Assembly (NCBI GenBank): GCA_965153455.1
Contig: OZ234496.1
Span: 11,927,863-11,991,862 of the forward strand
Direction of reading: 5' to 3'
DNA from: Sphagnum compactum
Lineage: Eukaryota; Bryophyta; Sphagnopsida; Sphagnales
Length of the DNA: 64,000 nt
The translations under genes and the position numbers were made by a program. Positions 50,874 through 62,829 of this stretch are shown piece after piece. The first letter of the stretch is position 1; each line of letters starts with the position of its first letter. Below the pieces are notes generated by a model. The model worked only from the letters and a program-made list of their open reading frames with translations, had not been told where the DNA came from and did no database searches.

Positions 50874-51696
50874 CTGTGTAAACATGTTGTTCAACCACCT
50901 CCCGATACTCCTCCTGAAATCTTTGCCTCAAAGCCTGTAGGAATCTAGCAAGAAGCACATGAAAGAAGAAATCCCATGTTAGAAAAGTTGAGTCAGACAG
51001 AGACACACCAAAATTCAACCCCAAGAGTAAACAACACAAATAGACATCAACTACAGTTTTTCTATATGCAAAAATTAAAGGTGCATCTAAACAAGACAAT
51101 AGCAGTACCTGGAAGTCCAACATGAGATCCTTCAGCTTTTTCTTCAAAGTACTGAAAATCAGTAGAAAAGGTTAGTTTTGTCACCCCAGCAAATGCAACA
51201 TTAAGACAAGTTTTGTCTCCTTTACAATATGCAAGGCTTCACGCTACCAACCTGTGTAGTGCACCCCCACAATTGATGTACTAACAAATGGTTCAAAGTT
51301 ATATCTTGGAGTTAAAGCATTGATGTTATGAGGTTAGGCTGATGATATAAGGATAGGTTGTGATAGACATTCATGTGCGGTCTATGCTTGGGCCTTCATG
51401 ACAACCCTTGATTTTGCAATTGGAAATATTATGCAGACAAGAACCCAAACCTTTGTTGTGATATGCAAGGATTGTGACCATCAGCATGTGGAGACCATCT
51501 ATGGAGTTAGGTCACCACACAGCTGTCTCTGCTCTGTGCCCAGCAATTAGAAGGTTTAAGATGGTTGCCATGTGCCGCAAAGGCAGGTTGGAGAACTTAC
51601 AACTCTGTCAAGGGCCTCCACTTTCACTTTGAGACCCTGTGCAACTCTACCGACATCATCAAGGTCATGCTCCATTCGCTCAAGCTGTTGAGCAAC
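50874..51696 (-). pseudogene. Truncated syntaxin (Qa-SNARE, SYP1 type) fragment
   Basis: Collinear exon-like blocks on the minus strand: 51696-51601 (VAQQLERMEHDLDDVGRVAQ then LKVKVEALDRV), about 51565-51516 (NHLKPSNCWAQSRDS), 51151-51109 (TLKKKLKDLMLDFQ) and 50934-50874 (ALRQRFQEEYREVVEQHVYT). Together they match the end of the N-terminal three-helix (Habc) domain and linker of plant plasma-membrane or pre-vacuolar syntaxins (family pattern RMEKDxDxVG...LEALD, KKKLKDLMxxFQxLRQ, EYREVVERRVYT). Three blocks have good splice sites. The second lacks an AG acceptor (GCGG where GCAG would be expected) and breaks frame before block three. The N-terminal helices, SNARE motif and membrane anchor are missing, so I call it a pseudogene fragment. 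A functional partial gene is unlikely. Confidence 0.75.
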
Positions 51697-52164
51697 CTAG
51701 AAATCTGCAACAACTTGAAGCCAGTGGCCACAAAGCATTCCACTCTGTAACATGTGGCTAAATTCCCTAAGATAGTTGGGTCTACACTTTGTAAGACGAC
51801 AGAAAGTGTGCGAGGACCAAATATTTTCACAAGTCCAATAATAAGTCAGGAATGTACAACATGCCTCAACATGCCTCAAACAGAGACTCCAACACAAGTT
51901 TGTACATGTCTGTCCCTGGAGACTCCAGCCGAAGTTGTCCCACTGCATGAAAGATTTGTTGGCAGCTGTTAAGCAAGCACCTGAGAATAGCAATGTGAAC
52001 ACCTCAATTAGGATCTGAAATAAGACGTGATGTGGAGCCGGCATTGTTGGCCGCCCAGACACGCTGCCTCCACAACAATATGGATCCAGGCTGCAATATG
52101 TTTGCTTGCAAGTTATAAATCATGTTGATATAGTTGATTGCAGGACTGATGACATGTATGTCTG

Positions 52165-52422
52165 GTGGAAATCTGTACTGTGTTGTTTAATGGGATACTG
52201 AGAGCTGCGACTCTAGATCTCTTCCGTTTTGTCAAGCTGGCTCATGAGATGCAAACCAACAAACAGTCGAAGGTAACAGCAGCAGTAGGATCGATGGCAG
52301 AAAAAGTGCTTGGAGCTGGTATGACGCCAGAGAACAACCCCAAGTACGCAGTTGCAACAGGTGTCGTGGAATACCCATCCAGCCGTGGACCCGCAAGCAA
52401 GCAAAAGAGATGGGTACTTTGA
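52165..52422 (+). other. Possible coding exon, unrecognised
   Basis: An 85-codon plus-strand frame has protein-like composition, unlike the surrounding chance frames: VKLAHEMQTNKQSKVTAAVG, then AEKVLGAGMTPENNPKYAVA, then GVVEYPSSRGPASKQK before the stop. I do not recognise the family. It lies in a GC-richer patch (52200-53100). It may be an exon remnant of a decayed gene or part of the leader of the gene at 53498. Confidence 0.3.
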
Positions 52423-53497
52423 CTGCAGAAGAAGAAGAAGAAGCAGCTAGAAGAAGGAGCACAAGCTTCAGGATTTGTCCTTCGCTGGAAGCGGATCTAC
52501 TTTCTATGAGCTGTAAAGGGCAGCAAAGGCATCGGGAATCTCTCCAGCATCTCAGATTCTCAGCCAGGCCCCGGAACTTGGAAGCTGCGCTGGGATCATC
52601 GCTCCAGTACAAACCGCACGGAAACGGAATGGGTCTCCTCCCAATTCCGACTTTGATTTGAGGATTCAGTTCACGAGAACAAGAAGAACCGGCCGCACGA
52701 GAATGTGGGTTTTGTGGTCTTGTCCGGCAGTCGTCAGTCTGTGTTTGTCTTCTTCGGGACGACGCGAAGGATGAAACCCTATAATGGGGGGTTTCTTTTT
52801 TCTTTGGGTCAGTTTTGGGTTCCAGCTTAGCGTGAGGGAATGCGAATCTCTGTTGCGCAGAATTGAAGCAAATAAGATTTTCGCACAATGAGTTGTTGTT
52901 GATTGCGCATGAATCAAGAGGTTTCATCATCAACAGCGGCTTTCACCATCTGCTTGAATGCAATCGAATTCTAGGGTTTCGAGCTTGGGGGGGTCGAGTA
53001 CTGTGTGCTTGCTTGATGAAGAAGACGAGTCAAAGGAGTTCTTGCACTCAAATAGAAGCGACCAAATTCTGTTGGAAAATTATGGATGTCTGAGGATTTA
53101 AGGAGTCGCGATTGTTTTGCTTGGAAAGTTTGAAGAACTCTTCTTCAACATGCAACATGGGGTTTACATGTGCAGCATGGATCCATCAATTCCCAAGTGA
53201 TTCCAGGACTTGTAGTGGCAATTCTGGATGATCCAATAGTAGTGTCTGGAAGCACCCAACCACTTCTTTTGAGCATCAGAGGTATCCAAGCCCTATGTAA
53301 AGAAACGCTCTTGCTGCAAGAAGGTTAGGGTATTTCAATTCCAAAGGAAGGAAGCTCTTTTTTTCTTTCTTTCTTCCTTCCTCTGTCATTACTTTAATTC
53401 CATCTCTCTTTGTCTCTCTGTCTCTCCTTGTTCTTCACCTCCTCCGCTGGGACTTTTGTGAGTTCGAGTGAAACAAAAGCAAAAGACATCATCATCA
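52423..53497 (+). promoter_or_regulatory. Promoter and leader of the 139-aa gene (putative)
   Basis: GC-richer sequence with CT-rich tracts (53355-53440) just before the ATG at 53498, as in plant leaders. Open frames on both strands in 52410-52933 look like read-through of the GC-rich patch and match nothing. Confidence 0.4.
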
Positions 53498-54848
53498 ATG
53501 GCAGAGATACTCAAGAAACTTTTTGGGTTTGGACAAAAGGAGGAGACTAGAAAGAAGGCGGTGACTACAGACAAGGTACCTGATGGTGGTGGTGGTTTCA
53601 GTGTGAAAGTTGCAGTGCCGGCAAATAGTACAACCATCCATGCTGCTGCTCCGGTTATTGCTCGGTGTTATGGCAATGGTGGAATACAGGTTTTTTTCGT
53701 CACTCTGAAAATCCTTCAAGACCTGATTCCTTTATTATGGAGATGCAAATGTTTTCTTATGTTCCTGCAAATAATACTACTACTACCATTTGTGCTCGCT
53801 CCAGTTGTTGCTTGGTGTTGTGGCAATGGTGGCATACAGGTTTCTTCTTCACTCTAAATTTCTTTCAGAGACTTGATTCCTTTATGGAGATGCCAAATGT
53901 TCCAGGATGCTTGTCAATTCCCTTTCATTCTGACTGCTTCCTCTATTGTTCTTTTTCATTTTACCAAAGGTTTTTCGCTGTTGTGATGCGATTCAGGAGC
54001 TAGATAATTACAATTCTGTGCATGTTTCTTTCAGTTCCTGGTTGATCTGATTGTGCTGATTCATGTCTATAGCATCCTACACGATGGGTCTCCTTTGTTT
54101 TTTTTGGCATTTCAACCCTTTCTGAGTTCTCAGATCAAGCAGAGATTCCAGCCAGAAACATGAGTGATCTCATCTGGAGGCTTGCTAGTACTATTCTCTA
54201 TCCTGTGAATGTATACATCAACTTGTCTGGATCATTTCATGGAAGTTAAATTCCTCTGAGTGAGGATTCTCTTCAGTGCTTTTTCTCATATTTGTCTTTC
54301 TTCACCAGGTGCTGAAATGACTATCCACAGCTAATTTTGACTTGTACATGCCTTTGTGAGATTGTCTGAGTGTGTCGTCTGAAGCATCACTGAGGACATC
54401 TACATCATGGTTTATGTGATACACCATTTTTTTTTCTGTTTCTTGAGGAAAGCCATCAAATTGCACCATCTGTCACCCTGATGAAGCATAGCAAAAACCC
54501 TGCTGAAAATGATGACAGTAGTGCAACAAACCTCAACCAAAATGTTACCATTTCCTTTGTTTAGCTGCCATAAGCTCACATTTCACAGTTAACAAGAGGA
54601 GTAATGCATACGGTGTGCAGGGACTGACATGGTATGCTGAAAACCTTCGAGCAGATGATGATGGTGATGTAGCTCAGGAGTTTCTGGAGGAAATTATACC
54701 CAAGACTCAAGTAGACCCTAGCAACAACAAGAAGTCAACACCAGCAGGGTTTGAGGCAGTCACACACACAACAAGGCCAGTCAAACTCAAAGGCCCTGTG
54801 TGCATACAAGATGGCAATGTACATCAATCGGTTGAGTTCTCCGGGTAA
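53498..54848 (+). CDS. Uncharacterised small plant protein, two exons, 139 aa
   Basis: Exons 53498-53689 and 54621-54848; GT-AG, phase 0. The ATG at 53498 is the first in the frame. Residues 1-20 are basic (MAEILKKLFGFGQKEE), then a Gly-rich link, then RCYGNGGIQ (56-64), which is joined by the splice to GLTWYAENLRADDDGDVAQE (65-84) and FLEEIIP. The tail (about 92-139) is polar and charged. There is no signal peptide or membrane segment. The core GNGGxQGLxWYAxxLxxDxDGDVAxEF reminds me of short uncharacterised seed-plant proteins, but that is unverified memory and no function is known to me. Exact phase and conserved sense across the junction support a real gene. The 3' end of exon 1 is duplicated in the intron (see 53640-53905). 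Confidence 0.72.
53640..53905 (+). repeat. In-frame 150-bp duplication of exon end plus splice donor
   Basis: The block around the exon 1 end (GGCAATGGTGGAATACAGGT) recurs exactly 150 bp later as GGCAATGGTGGCATACAGGT (donor GT at 53840). Downstream sequence is duplicated too (GACTTGATTCCTTT and ATGGAGATGC on both sides). The stretch between the two donors is open in frame, so using the second donor would insert 50 residues with a hydrophobic run and a second copy of the CGNGGIQ block. Confidence 0.85.
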
Positions 54849-56636
54849 CCTTTGTCGACAGGAAGAGGGTTGTTTAGCTGTGTTGCAAGCATCATGTCTG
54901 TAAGCATCTGGATGTTCTATCTGAGGTTGGTTGTTTATGCATACTTGAGCCTACTTTTGTGCAGTATCAATCTTTTGGCTGATATCAGCCTGTGACTTTG
55001 AATCATGCAAACTTGCAGCCGAGAGTTAATTGATTGGCAATGATGACATCCAAAAGGTGGGTGTCATTAACCTGGAAAAAAAATGCAATATGCATCACTC
55101 TGAGTATCAAAGGTTTGATTTGGAAGAAATAGGCACAATTATCTGAACTTCTCAGCTTGTTCAGGCCTGATCTGCTTTTATTTACTAGTGTATCTCCTTC
55201 CCAGTGAAATGTTCTTCAGTATTTATATGGAAGGTTTTGCAAATAGTATTCCTCAGATATGTGCAACTTTTGTCCTAGTCTTGCACTGATGGCCAAGACA
55301 TGTCAAAATGCTTAGCTGGGGGGGGGCAAATATACATGAAAGAAAGTTGCAATATATTCCTGCTTGAATTTGATTCACTTGGCTAAAGCCCAATTTATGC
55401 TGGCCACCCTTCAACCCTAATTTGTGTCTTCTTTGGCTGTACAGAAAGTCCCATGGTTCTAGTTTCTGGAGTGGCAGTTGACTGGCCTGGTATGTGTGGG
55501 TCTTTCTAGAAATTAAGAGTGTCATATTTTAGAGGATCATCACACCATTCAAATAATTAATTTATTTTGAAGGTTTCATGTTTGTGAACATTCCAAAACA
55601 TTATTTCTTTTCCTTCACAAAATTTTGTTCTTTGAAAAAAGTGTTTGTTTTATTAAAAAATTCAACATTTTTACAAATAACTGAAATAGTGTTGAAGCTG
55701 CCAAGGGTGCTATGGTAATCAAGAATGCTTTCTATTGTAATTTTCTTCAACACCTGGTGTATTTTGAGCTTTAGACAGGGTATAAACTTGTTCACCAACC
55801 TGTTGCTATGGTCTGCCCTTTCATGAAGGTTCTTGCTAATGTGTTGTGAGAGGTTGAATGCCATTGCATCTCCCTGCAATAGCAGTGTGGCTCACAGTGG
55901 GTAATGCAATGGTGAGTTGCAGTGAAGGTGTTCTTCAACATTTGAGAAGCTTCATTGCATCAGTGTCGTGAATTTAGCTTTGCTTGTAATTCATGTATAG
56001 TTGTCTATACTGATGTACAATTTGGTTCAAACCGCTGTTAAGGAAGTATTTGATGGAGCATCAAACCACTTTGGCTGCTTTTATAGGCATACTGTACCTA
56101 CTGCTGTTGTTTGTCACTTCTTTGCAGAATATACATATGAGGAACAACTATGCAAAGTGCACCTTTTGTTGTGTATTTGTAATAATAACCTAATTTTTGG
56201 GAGAATAGGTACATGGTTTTTCACAAGTTGGGAGTTTGATTCTCAACAATTTGGACAAATATCAATAAAATTTCTCCTCTTTTTCAACTAGAACTTTTGT
56301 GAATTATTTTGTGCTGGACATAAGAAGTAGGTACTGTATTTTGAATCAACGCCAGAATTTGAAAGACCTGCCCCCACCAGGATTTTTGCTTTCAATTTTG
56401 TGACGTAGCCGCACTGGTGATCATTCACAAGAGGAATTAGCCAAATTTGGCTACAGAGAGGAAAGTAGAAAAATTTAAAGAATCCTGCTATATTTTGGCA
56501 ACTTATTGAAACCTATTGTTTAAATATGACAATTTCAAGCAAAAGAATTTCTCGAAATCTGGTGACTTCCACCCATTTTTTTCCCCAAAATTATAAAACC
56601 AAAAGTCCTTTGGATGAGTTGTATTCGATGACTTGT
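54849..56636. other. 3' flank and intergenic, no gene seen
   Basis: The left part probably holds the 3' untranslated region of the 139-aa gene. No other gene is supported. Confidence 0.45.
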
Positions 56637-56765
56637 AATCAAATGGCCACCCAACATTGGCTTGAACTTCAGAGCGGATCGAAGATTCTTTAATCAAATA
56701 GCCACTCAACATTGGCTTGAATTCAGAACAGATCAAAAATTCTTTAATCAAATAGCCACCCAACA
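56637..56765 (+). repeat. 55-bp tandem repeat, two and a third copies
   Basis: AATCAAATRGCCAC starts units at 56637, 56692 and 56746. Units carry CAACATTGGCTTGAA and AGATTCTTT-type segments. Confidence 0.85.
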
Positions 56766-58692
56766 CAGGTTTGAGGAGATTTTGGGCCCATGGGAATGAT
56801 GGTGTTAACTTGATCTCCTATGCCAAAGAACATCACACCCAAATGATGAGCTCACCTTCATTCACATTGTAGGAATGGCTGGCATGTAACTTTCAACAAG
56901 TTCAAAGATTTTTCCATGATATTCTTTTCATGAATTTCTGCAAGAGATTTACTTCTTGTGTAAGTGATTTTCTTGGTGGAACCCAATTAGTGTGAACGAA
57001 GTTGCAACATTTCCATGTTTGAGGGGTTATCCATAGGGAGTGAGTGGTATGTGAAAACATCATAACATATTCGTGCATGTATGTTTTCTTTGTGTGACTT
57101 TGTTAGGTAGGAATGTATTGGGTGCTGATCAAATAATGCACTAGAGACTTTGTACGGCTTCTTGGTTGGCATTTTTGGTGCATACTCTTGTACACACCAT
57201 ATGATCCTGTTGAAATCGCAAAAGAAGTGGTTCTAAATCCTCTTGGATTTGGGACAATGATTGCCCCCAGTTTTTGTCTTCTAAAAAGTTATGTCATGTA
57301 TTGCATGTGACATCCAAGTGTTGGAATTAGAGTCAGGATCACTCTATAGAAGCATAAAGCACCTGCAGAAAATTTGTAATGTATGTGGAAGGCACGTTTC
57401 CAAGCAGAACTTTTCCTATGCAAAGGGCTGGCATTTTGAAAAGTGAAAAGCAAGAATTTCATTTCTTTCTTTTTCTCCCACAATATCTGCCACATATCAC
57501 CAGGAAAAATGAAAAATAAAAATGCTGACGGTGCTTTCAATTGGTTAACACCCTTGGAGTGATGAATTCCCAAAATGAGGGCCTCTCTGCCTCAGGCAAA
57601 CAGGCAGAGGGGCACTTATTTCAGGAACGCCCTGCTCCGAGGGTCCTACCCTTTTCTTTGATTGTTGATTTCCAAGTATAAATTTGGATTCACCACCGAT
57701 CACAATATGATGAATCTAGGAAAAGGAAAAGTTAATGTCTCAAACAATTCATTTAGTTTTGGACAACTCATAACACAAATGGCATTGTTACTAGTAAGGA
57801 ACTTCTAGTGTTGTTCCTTCATATCTTGTACACAATTACTTGCCTTGGTATACATATGTTCAAAAACAAGAGACCTTCAATTTAGTGTTGTAATTCCTTC
57901 CAATCTTTATTACACAAATATCCCTACATTCATAAAGTTATCTATATTCATACTAGGTTGCGACGCTCAAACCATCCCAAACCCGCATATGGGTTCCCAA
58001 TTCAACCCTAAATTCTATCCCAATTCCTACATGGATGCAAAGTCTTCAACATCTCAGAAGAGCCTGGTTATGTATCCCCCCCCATTCTACTCTGGTGAAT
58101 TATATTGTGGATGTGTCATAACCCATTGTTACATCTGAAGCCTTGTGATCCAGTAACTCAGTGCTCTAATCCCTGACAACAAAATCCATTTGATGACAAG
58201 TTCTTACAACCAACAAATCAACACAAACTTTGCAGACCAGAATCTATCACTGAAATTCCTCACAAACATTATGCCATCTGAGGCCTCATGATCCAGTACA
58301 ACTCAGTGACCTGATTCCTCACAACGCAAACCAGTATCTGAAGCTGCTTTCATAGCATTTAAAGTTTTGATATAAGGAAAATTTCACAACAATGATGTTG
58401 TCATCAATGTGTTATTGAGAAATTTGCAGTTCATAGCAGTTCAATACACCTGGTGGAAGAAACACAGCTGCTAGGTTTCTTCTCTAGCAGCTCGAATCAT
58501 ATCTGAAGGCAACTCACTAAACACAAATGATGTGAATTTGTTCAGTTGCTGGATATGCAGATCCTATCAAGAAAAAAACCCCTAAACCCGCATCTCCCCA
58601 TCTGTAAATCAGCAACTCGGTGCTCATCTATTAAAGAAGCAAAAGGAATACCAAATCCAAATGAGTGACAGCGGAGAGGGGGCAAAACTAAA
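56766..58692. other. Intergenic and 3' flank of the HHP gene
   Basis: No supported gene. A GC-rich hairpin (GCCTCTCTGCCT / AGGCAGAGGGGC) lies near 57583-57616. Two related blocks (CATCTGARGCCT...ATCCAGTA..ACTCAGTG) occur near 58135 and 58275 in the presumed 3' untranslated region of the HHP gene. Confidence 0.45.
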
Positions 58693-60621
58693 CTACCAAG
58701 TGTCACAACCCTTGACATCACGCCATTTGAGGTAAAGCAGGCCAGATTCGTAATGGGTATATGCACCTGCAACAACTAAAACATGGAACAATTGATGGCT
58801 ATTGCCAAAAATGTCAAACATGCCTGGCTTCCATCGCTCTGGGATGCGTGTTGCATACACCAGTGCACCCAAACCATAGAGAAGACCCATGAGAACCTCT
58901 AAATACAGTGTCTGATACAACACAGGCTCAGACTCCTTGTACAGAAACAGCTTGTGTATGCACGGGACGACTCCTGATATCCCCATGCCAAAAAAAAGGG
59001 ATGCCCGGAATGTCCTATACTTTGCTGTCTGAAAGACGGGTAAAAGTGATACCAGAACAGTGCCTATGGCGATTGTGGTGATGACACAAAGATACATGTT
59101 GCGTAGGAATGGACTGCATGCAAAGCTGTAGTAAACCTGTCTCCACCCAACACACCCCACACCGTTCAAAGCTCTAAACCATGTAAAGCATTAAACAACA
59201 ATGCCTCTGGGATCTGTTTGCAGGCTCCTGTACAGCACTGATCAAATTGGTGCAAAACCCCAAGAAGAAAACATGAAGCCAGCCAGAGAGCTGAATAAGT
59301 CCAGAAGAGCTACTGTTTTCATGGAGGTAATGGTGAAGTACCGGTGGAAAGAATGAGCCAGCAATCAGCAGGGCAATGCCTATATAATCCACTCGCAACA
59401 AAAGGGATGACCATCTTGCTGAGATGCATGAGAACAGATGGCATGTGGTGCTTGATAGCAAGCAGAACATGGCACCTCCCAAGAACACAAAAAAAGGCCA
59501 CCTTGTGATGTGCTTCTGTCAAATACAAAGCCATCATCACCACAATTAGTCACTCTTTAGATTTCTGTGTGCTTCATCACAACATCACAGAAACACTTGA
59601 CTGTGAATTCATCCCAAGAAAAACGCATCCACTGTAAAATCTCCATGCATTAGCAACAAGCACAGGTAAAAAAACACAGAGAAAATAATAATAAGATTGC
59701 TGCATCATCAACATTTCTAGGCTGGCTTTGGTACTTGAACAAACAGACTTACTGAACAATTTTCTGCACTGCCGGTCCCAGAAAGGGAACTAGAATCAAG
59801 GTAATGTGGTAGATGCAAATAGGAAGGCAATGATGTGATGATGCCGGTGCGCATTCGGAGCAATTGCTCGATACATGGCTCCACATATCTTGGCAATTTG
59901 CTCACTGTGAAGATGGTGAGCCCCAGAAACAATAGAAACCCTAGCAAATGCCTGCAACAAAAATCCTCCCAACAACAATTTCAGTTGTCAGCTGACCCAT
60001 CTACGTTGTTCTCGCTGCTTTTGTTGTTGCATGTCATAGTAATAAGACATTCAGCAAAGAAGATTTGAAGCTATGCAATTCAGCAGATGGTGATAATGCT
60101 ACAATTCTGTCTTGAAGATGATGAGCCAACAACAGCATCACAGAACCCTACCCAAAGAAACAGAGAAGACTGTTTCCTCAGGAGAAAGCTTTTCTCCTCA
60201 GTGCTGAGAACTCTTTCTTCAAACGAGAAAAGAGAAAATTTACATAGAGGGAGGAGAAGAAAAAGAAGAAGAAGAAGAAGCCATACGTCCATATGTTGAG
60301 GGTTTCGTTGTGGAAAGAGAAGATGGACAGGAGAGTGGGTCCAAGAGGCCAGTTCGCTCGATAGTGTCCTAAGATGTACTCGTTGTCACGGAGATGCTCT
60401 GGGAGTGCCTCAAACTTCACCAACTGGTACTTCACCTTGCTCCACAGTCTGTATGCTTTGTCTCTGGAACTGTCTTGCCGCTTGAAATTCTCCCCTTCTG
60501 CTGAAGCCACTGCCACCATCTCCTGCTGCTGCTGCCCTAGAGTTGTTGTGTTCCCACCACCCATACTCTCGTCTACTGCACTTACTACCTTGTCTTCTTC
60601 TCCCTCTACACTCCCACCCAT
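58693..60621 (-). CDS. HHP: Heptahelical PAQR receptor (HHP family), four exons, 383 aa
   Basis: Exons (minus): 60621-60287, 59951-59753, 59515-59342, 59136-58693; all GT-AG and frame-consistent. This is the adiponectin-receptor/haemolysin-III-like family, seven-helix membrane proteins with the N-terminus in the cytosol. In plants it is linked to sugar, hormone and temperature responses. Landmarks: [20 protein letters not shown] before helix 1, [10 protein letters not shown] (104-113), CHLFSC with His204 in helix 2, [34 protein letters not shown] (319-338), and SHQLFH with His350 and His354. The three His are the expected zinc ligands. All are intact, so the protein looks functional. The start is MGGSVEGEE; no ATG lies upstream in frame. 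The insert between helices 1 and 2 (about 128-182) is long, as in HHP1-type proteins. Confidence 0.95.
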
Positions 60622-62829
60622 GATAGAGGAAAAAAATACCGCTTCTGGATGGGATAGATAGATCTCTTTGCAAGAAGTTCCTGTACTGCGATACCAAAAA
60701 AGAAAACCTTGAGCAAATGTTCTCGCAAGCAACTCAATACCCAAATTTTTTTATCCTTCTTCAAGACGACCTATGCTTGAATCTCGTGCCCGTAATCTCG
60801 ATTCCTGCAACCCCCTTTCTTCTCCTTCCCTCTTGATCACTGCTTGCTTTCCTGCAACAATAATTTTCGTGTAATTTTTATTGCAATCTCACGTGAAGCT
60901 TGGAAAACCTCTTGGTGAAAAAATATCCTCGCCTCTTTCGTCAGGCAAGCTTCTTTTTCCACCAAAACTGGAACTTTTCCTCAGTTTTGTCCTTCAAACA
61001 TCATGCACTTAATCATCCATGAGTGCAAATTTTGCACAAATTTTTTTCACACAACAAAAAAGATGATCGATAGATTGCTTGCTTGTTTGATTGATTGATT
61101 GATTGCTTGCTTGCTTGCTTGATTGACTGATTGATGGTAATGCTAAAGCAACTTCAGATCATCAGTAAAGAATCTACCAATCTCTGCAGCTAACAAAATA
61201 CAAGAAATAGGTAAAGCTTGCACAACACGAAACAAGCGGTGACTTCAGAACTTGGGTGTGGGTGAGAGAGAAGGATTGAAGGCTTGAGCATCGAATTGAA
61301 GCTTGGTGATCAGGTGAGATGGGATCACATCACATCACATCACATCACAGTTTGGAAATCCGTCTTGCATTTGAAGCCCTTGAATTGCATGCGCAGTCTT
61401 AGGGGAAAGCAGATGTGTGGCGAGTTTGTTGGAGCGTGATTTTTCGCCTCAACGTGCTTCTGGCGTGAAGACACACGAAGACGACGCAGAAGACGACAGA
61501 GGGCGGACGCCGTTTGGTCATCACGATCCACGCACAGATGGCAGTCAACCGGTCCCTAGGGAGTCTACTAGGCTAGGGTTTTTTTGGTGGAGGCTTAGGG
61601 TTTTTTTTTTAAAACCCTATTGTTTTGGCACATGCCTGCCTAATAATTTGGTTTGGTTTGGTCAAGAAAAAGAACCAGGCCTAATTTTTTTTAAAACTAT
61701 TATAAGTGAAAGTGCCTAACTTGTACTATAGGGTAAACCAGCCTATGTCTGAACACATAGTGGCTCAGAGGTCCCTGAAATTCACTGGTTGGGTCGCCTG
61801 AATTTGATGTCGAAATGAAAATTATAGCCCTAATATAGGCACACCCGTTGCAATTTACAGCATTTAAAAATATTAAAATCTGAGTGAGATTTGCCCACCC
61901 AAAGCAAGGGGGTTCAAGAGTGGAAAAAACAGAGTCTTAGGACACATGGCATCTTATGGGTGATGCATTTGGCATCTATGAGCAAACAGAACAAGGGTGG
62001 TGGATGTACATTACCTACCACATCCCAAACTTGGATGTAAAAATAAACAGTCAGAATTCGTTACACAAATGTTAGTAATTGGTTTCTACAGTGCAGATCT
62101 ATCCAAGCATAAGGGTTAAGATTGAATGGACATGGGTGGTCAAATGCTTGAAGAACCCTAAAGTTGAAAGTGGCTAAAGTTTGTGGGCGTTCACTCACAG
62201 CAGTGTGTTGCAACACCATCCGTTTCAATCGAACCATCACTTGGAGTCCACTTGTTCTCTTATGCAAAAATTTTGGTCTTTCAATTTCTCTCCACCCCAG
62301 GGCGACCGCCTAGCTTTCTTGAGCTTTGAGCTTTCTAATCAACTTTCTAAGCTTCATGACATTCCAAGTTTTTTGAACTTCATGAGAATTTGAGCTTTTC
62401 GAAGTTTGTGAGATTTGAGTGAGATACAAGTTTCGTGTTTTTTCACCCTCGAGACGTTTGTCTCTTGATTTCTTGGCATTACATATTTCTCATGTTCTTT
62501 TTCTTATTGGTTTCCTGATCTTCAAGCTTCATGCCTCTTCACCCTTGTGATGTTCATCTCTTGATGTCTTGACATTACATTATTTTCATGCTCTTCTTCT
62601 TGCTAGTTTCATGATCCTCACAATCTTCTTCTTTTCGTTGTTTGCAGGTATGTTGAGAAATCTAACACCCCCCAAACTCAGTCGTCATCATCTTCTTCTT
62701 GGTTTTTTTTTAGCTTTTAAAGAATTTTGATCTCCCCTTTTGTGTTTTTTGTAGGTCTACACAAATCTTTGACTTCCTCCCCTCATGTTTACAGTTCTTG
62801 GGTAAGAAATTAGGACTACAAAAAACATG
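60622..62829. other. HHP upstream region and intergenic
   Basis: The HHP promoter and leader should lie in 60622-61540. Simple repeats stand out: GATT/GCTT tetranucleotides at 61084-61135 and a CACAT pentanucleotide run at 61326-61349. CpG-richer sequence at 61420-61560 may mark a promoter. Beyond that I see no gene. Confidence 0.45.

Noticed and set aside
52232-52933. 233-aa minus-strand open frame
   Set aside because: No motif, no supporting splice sites, biased Ser/Leu composition from CTT/CTG repeats. It overlaps the more protein-like plus frame at 52165-52422. I also looked in it for the missing syntaxin N-terminus and found no convincing match.
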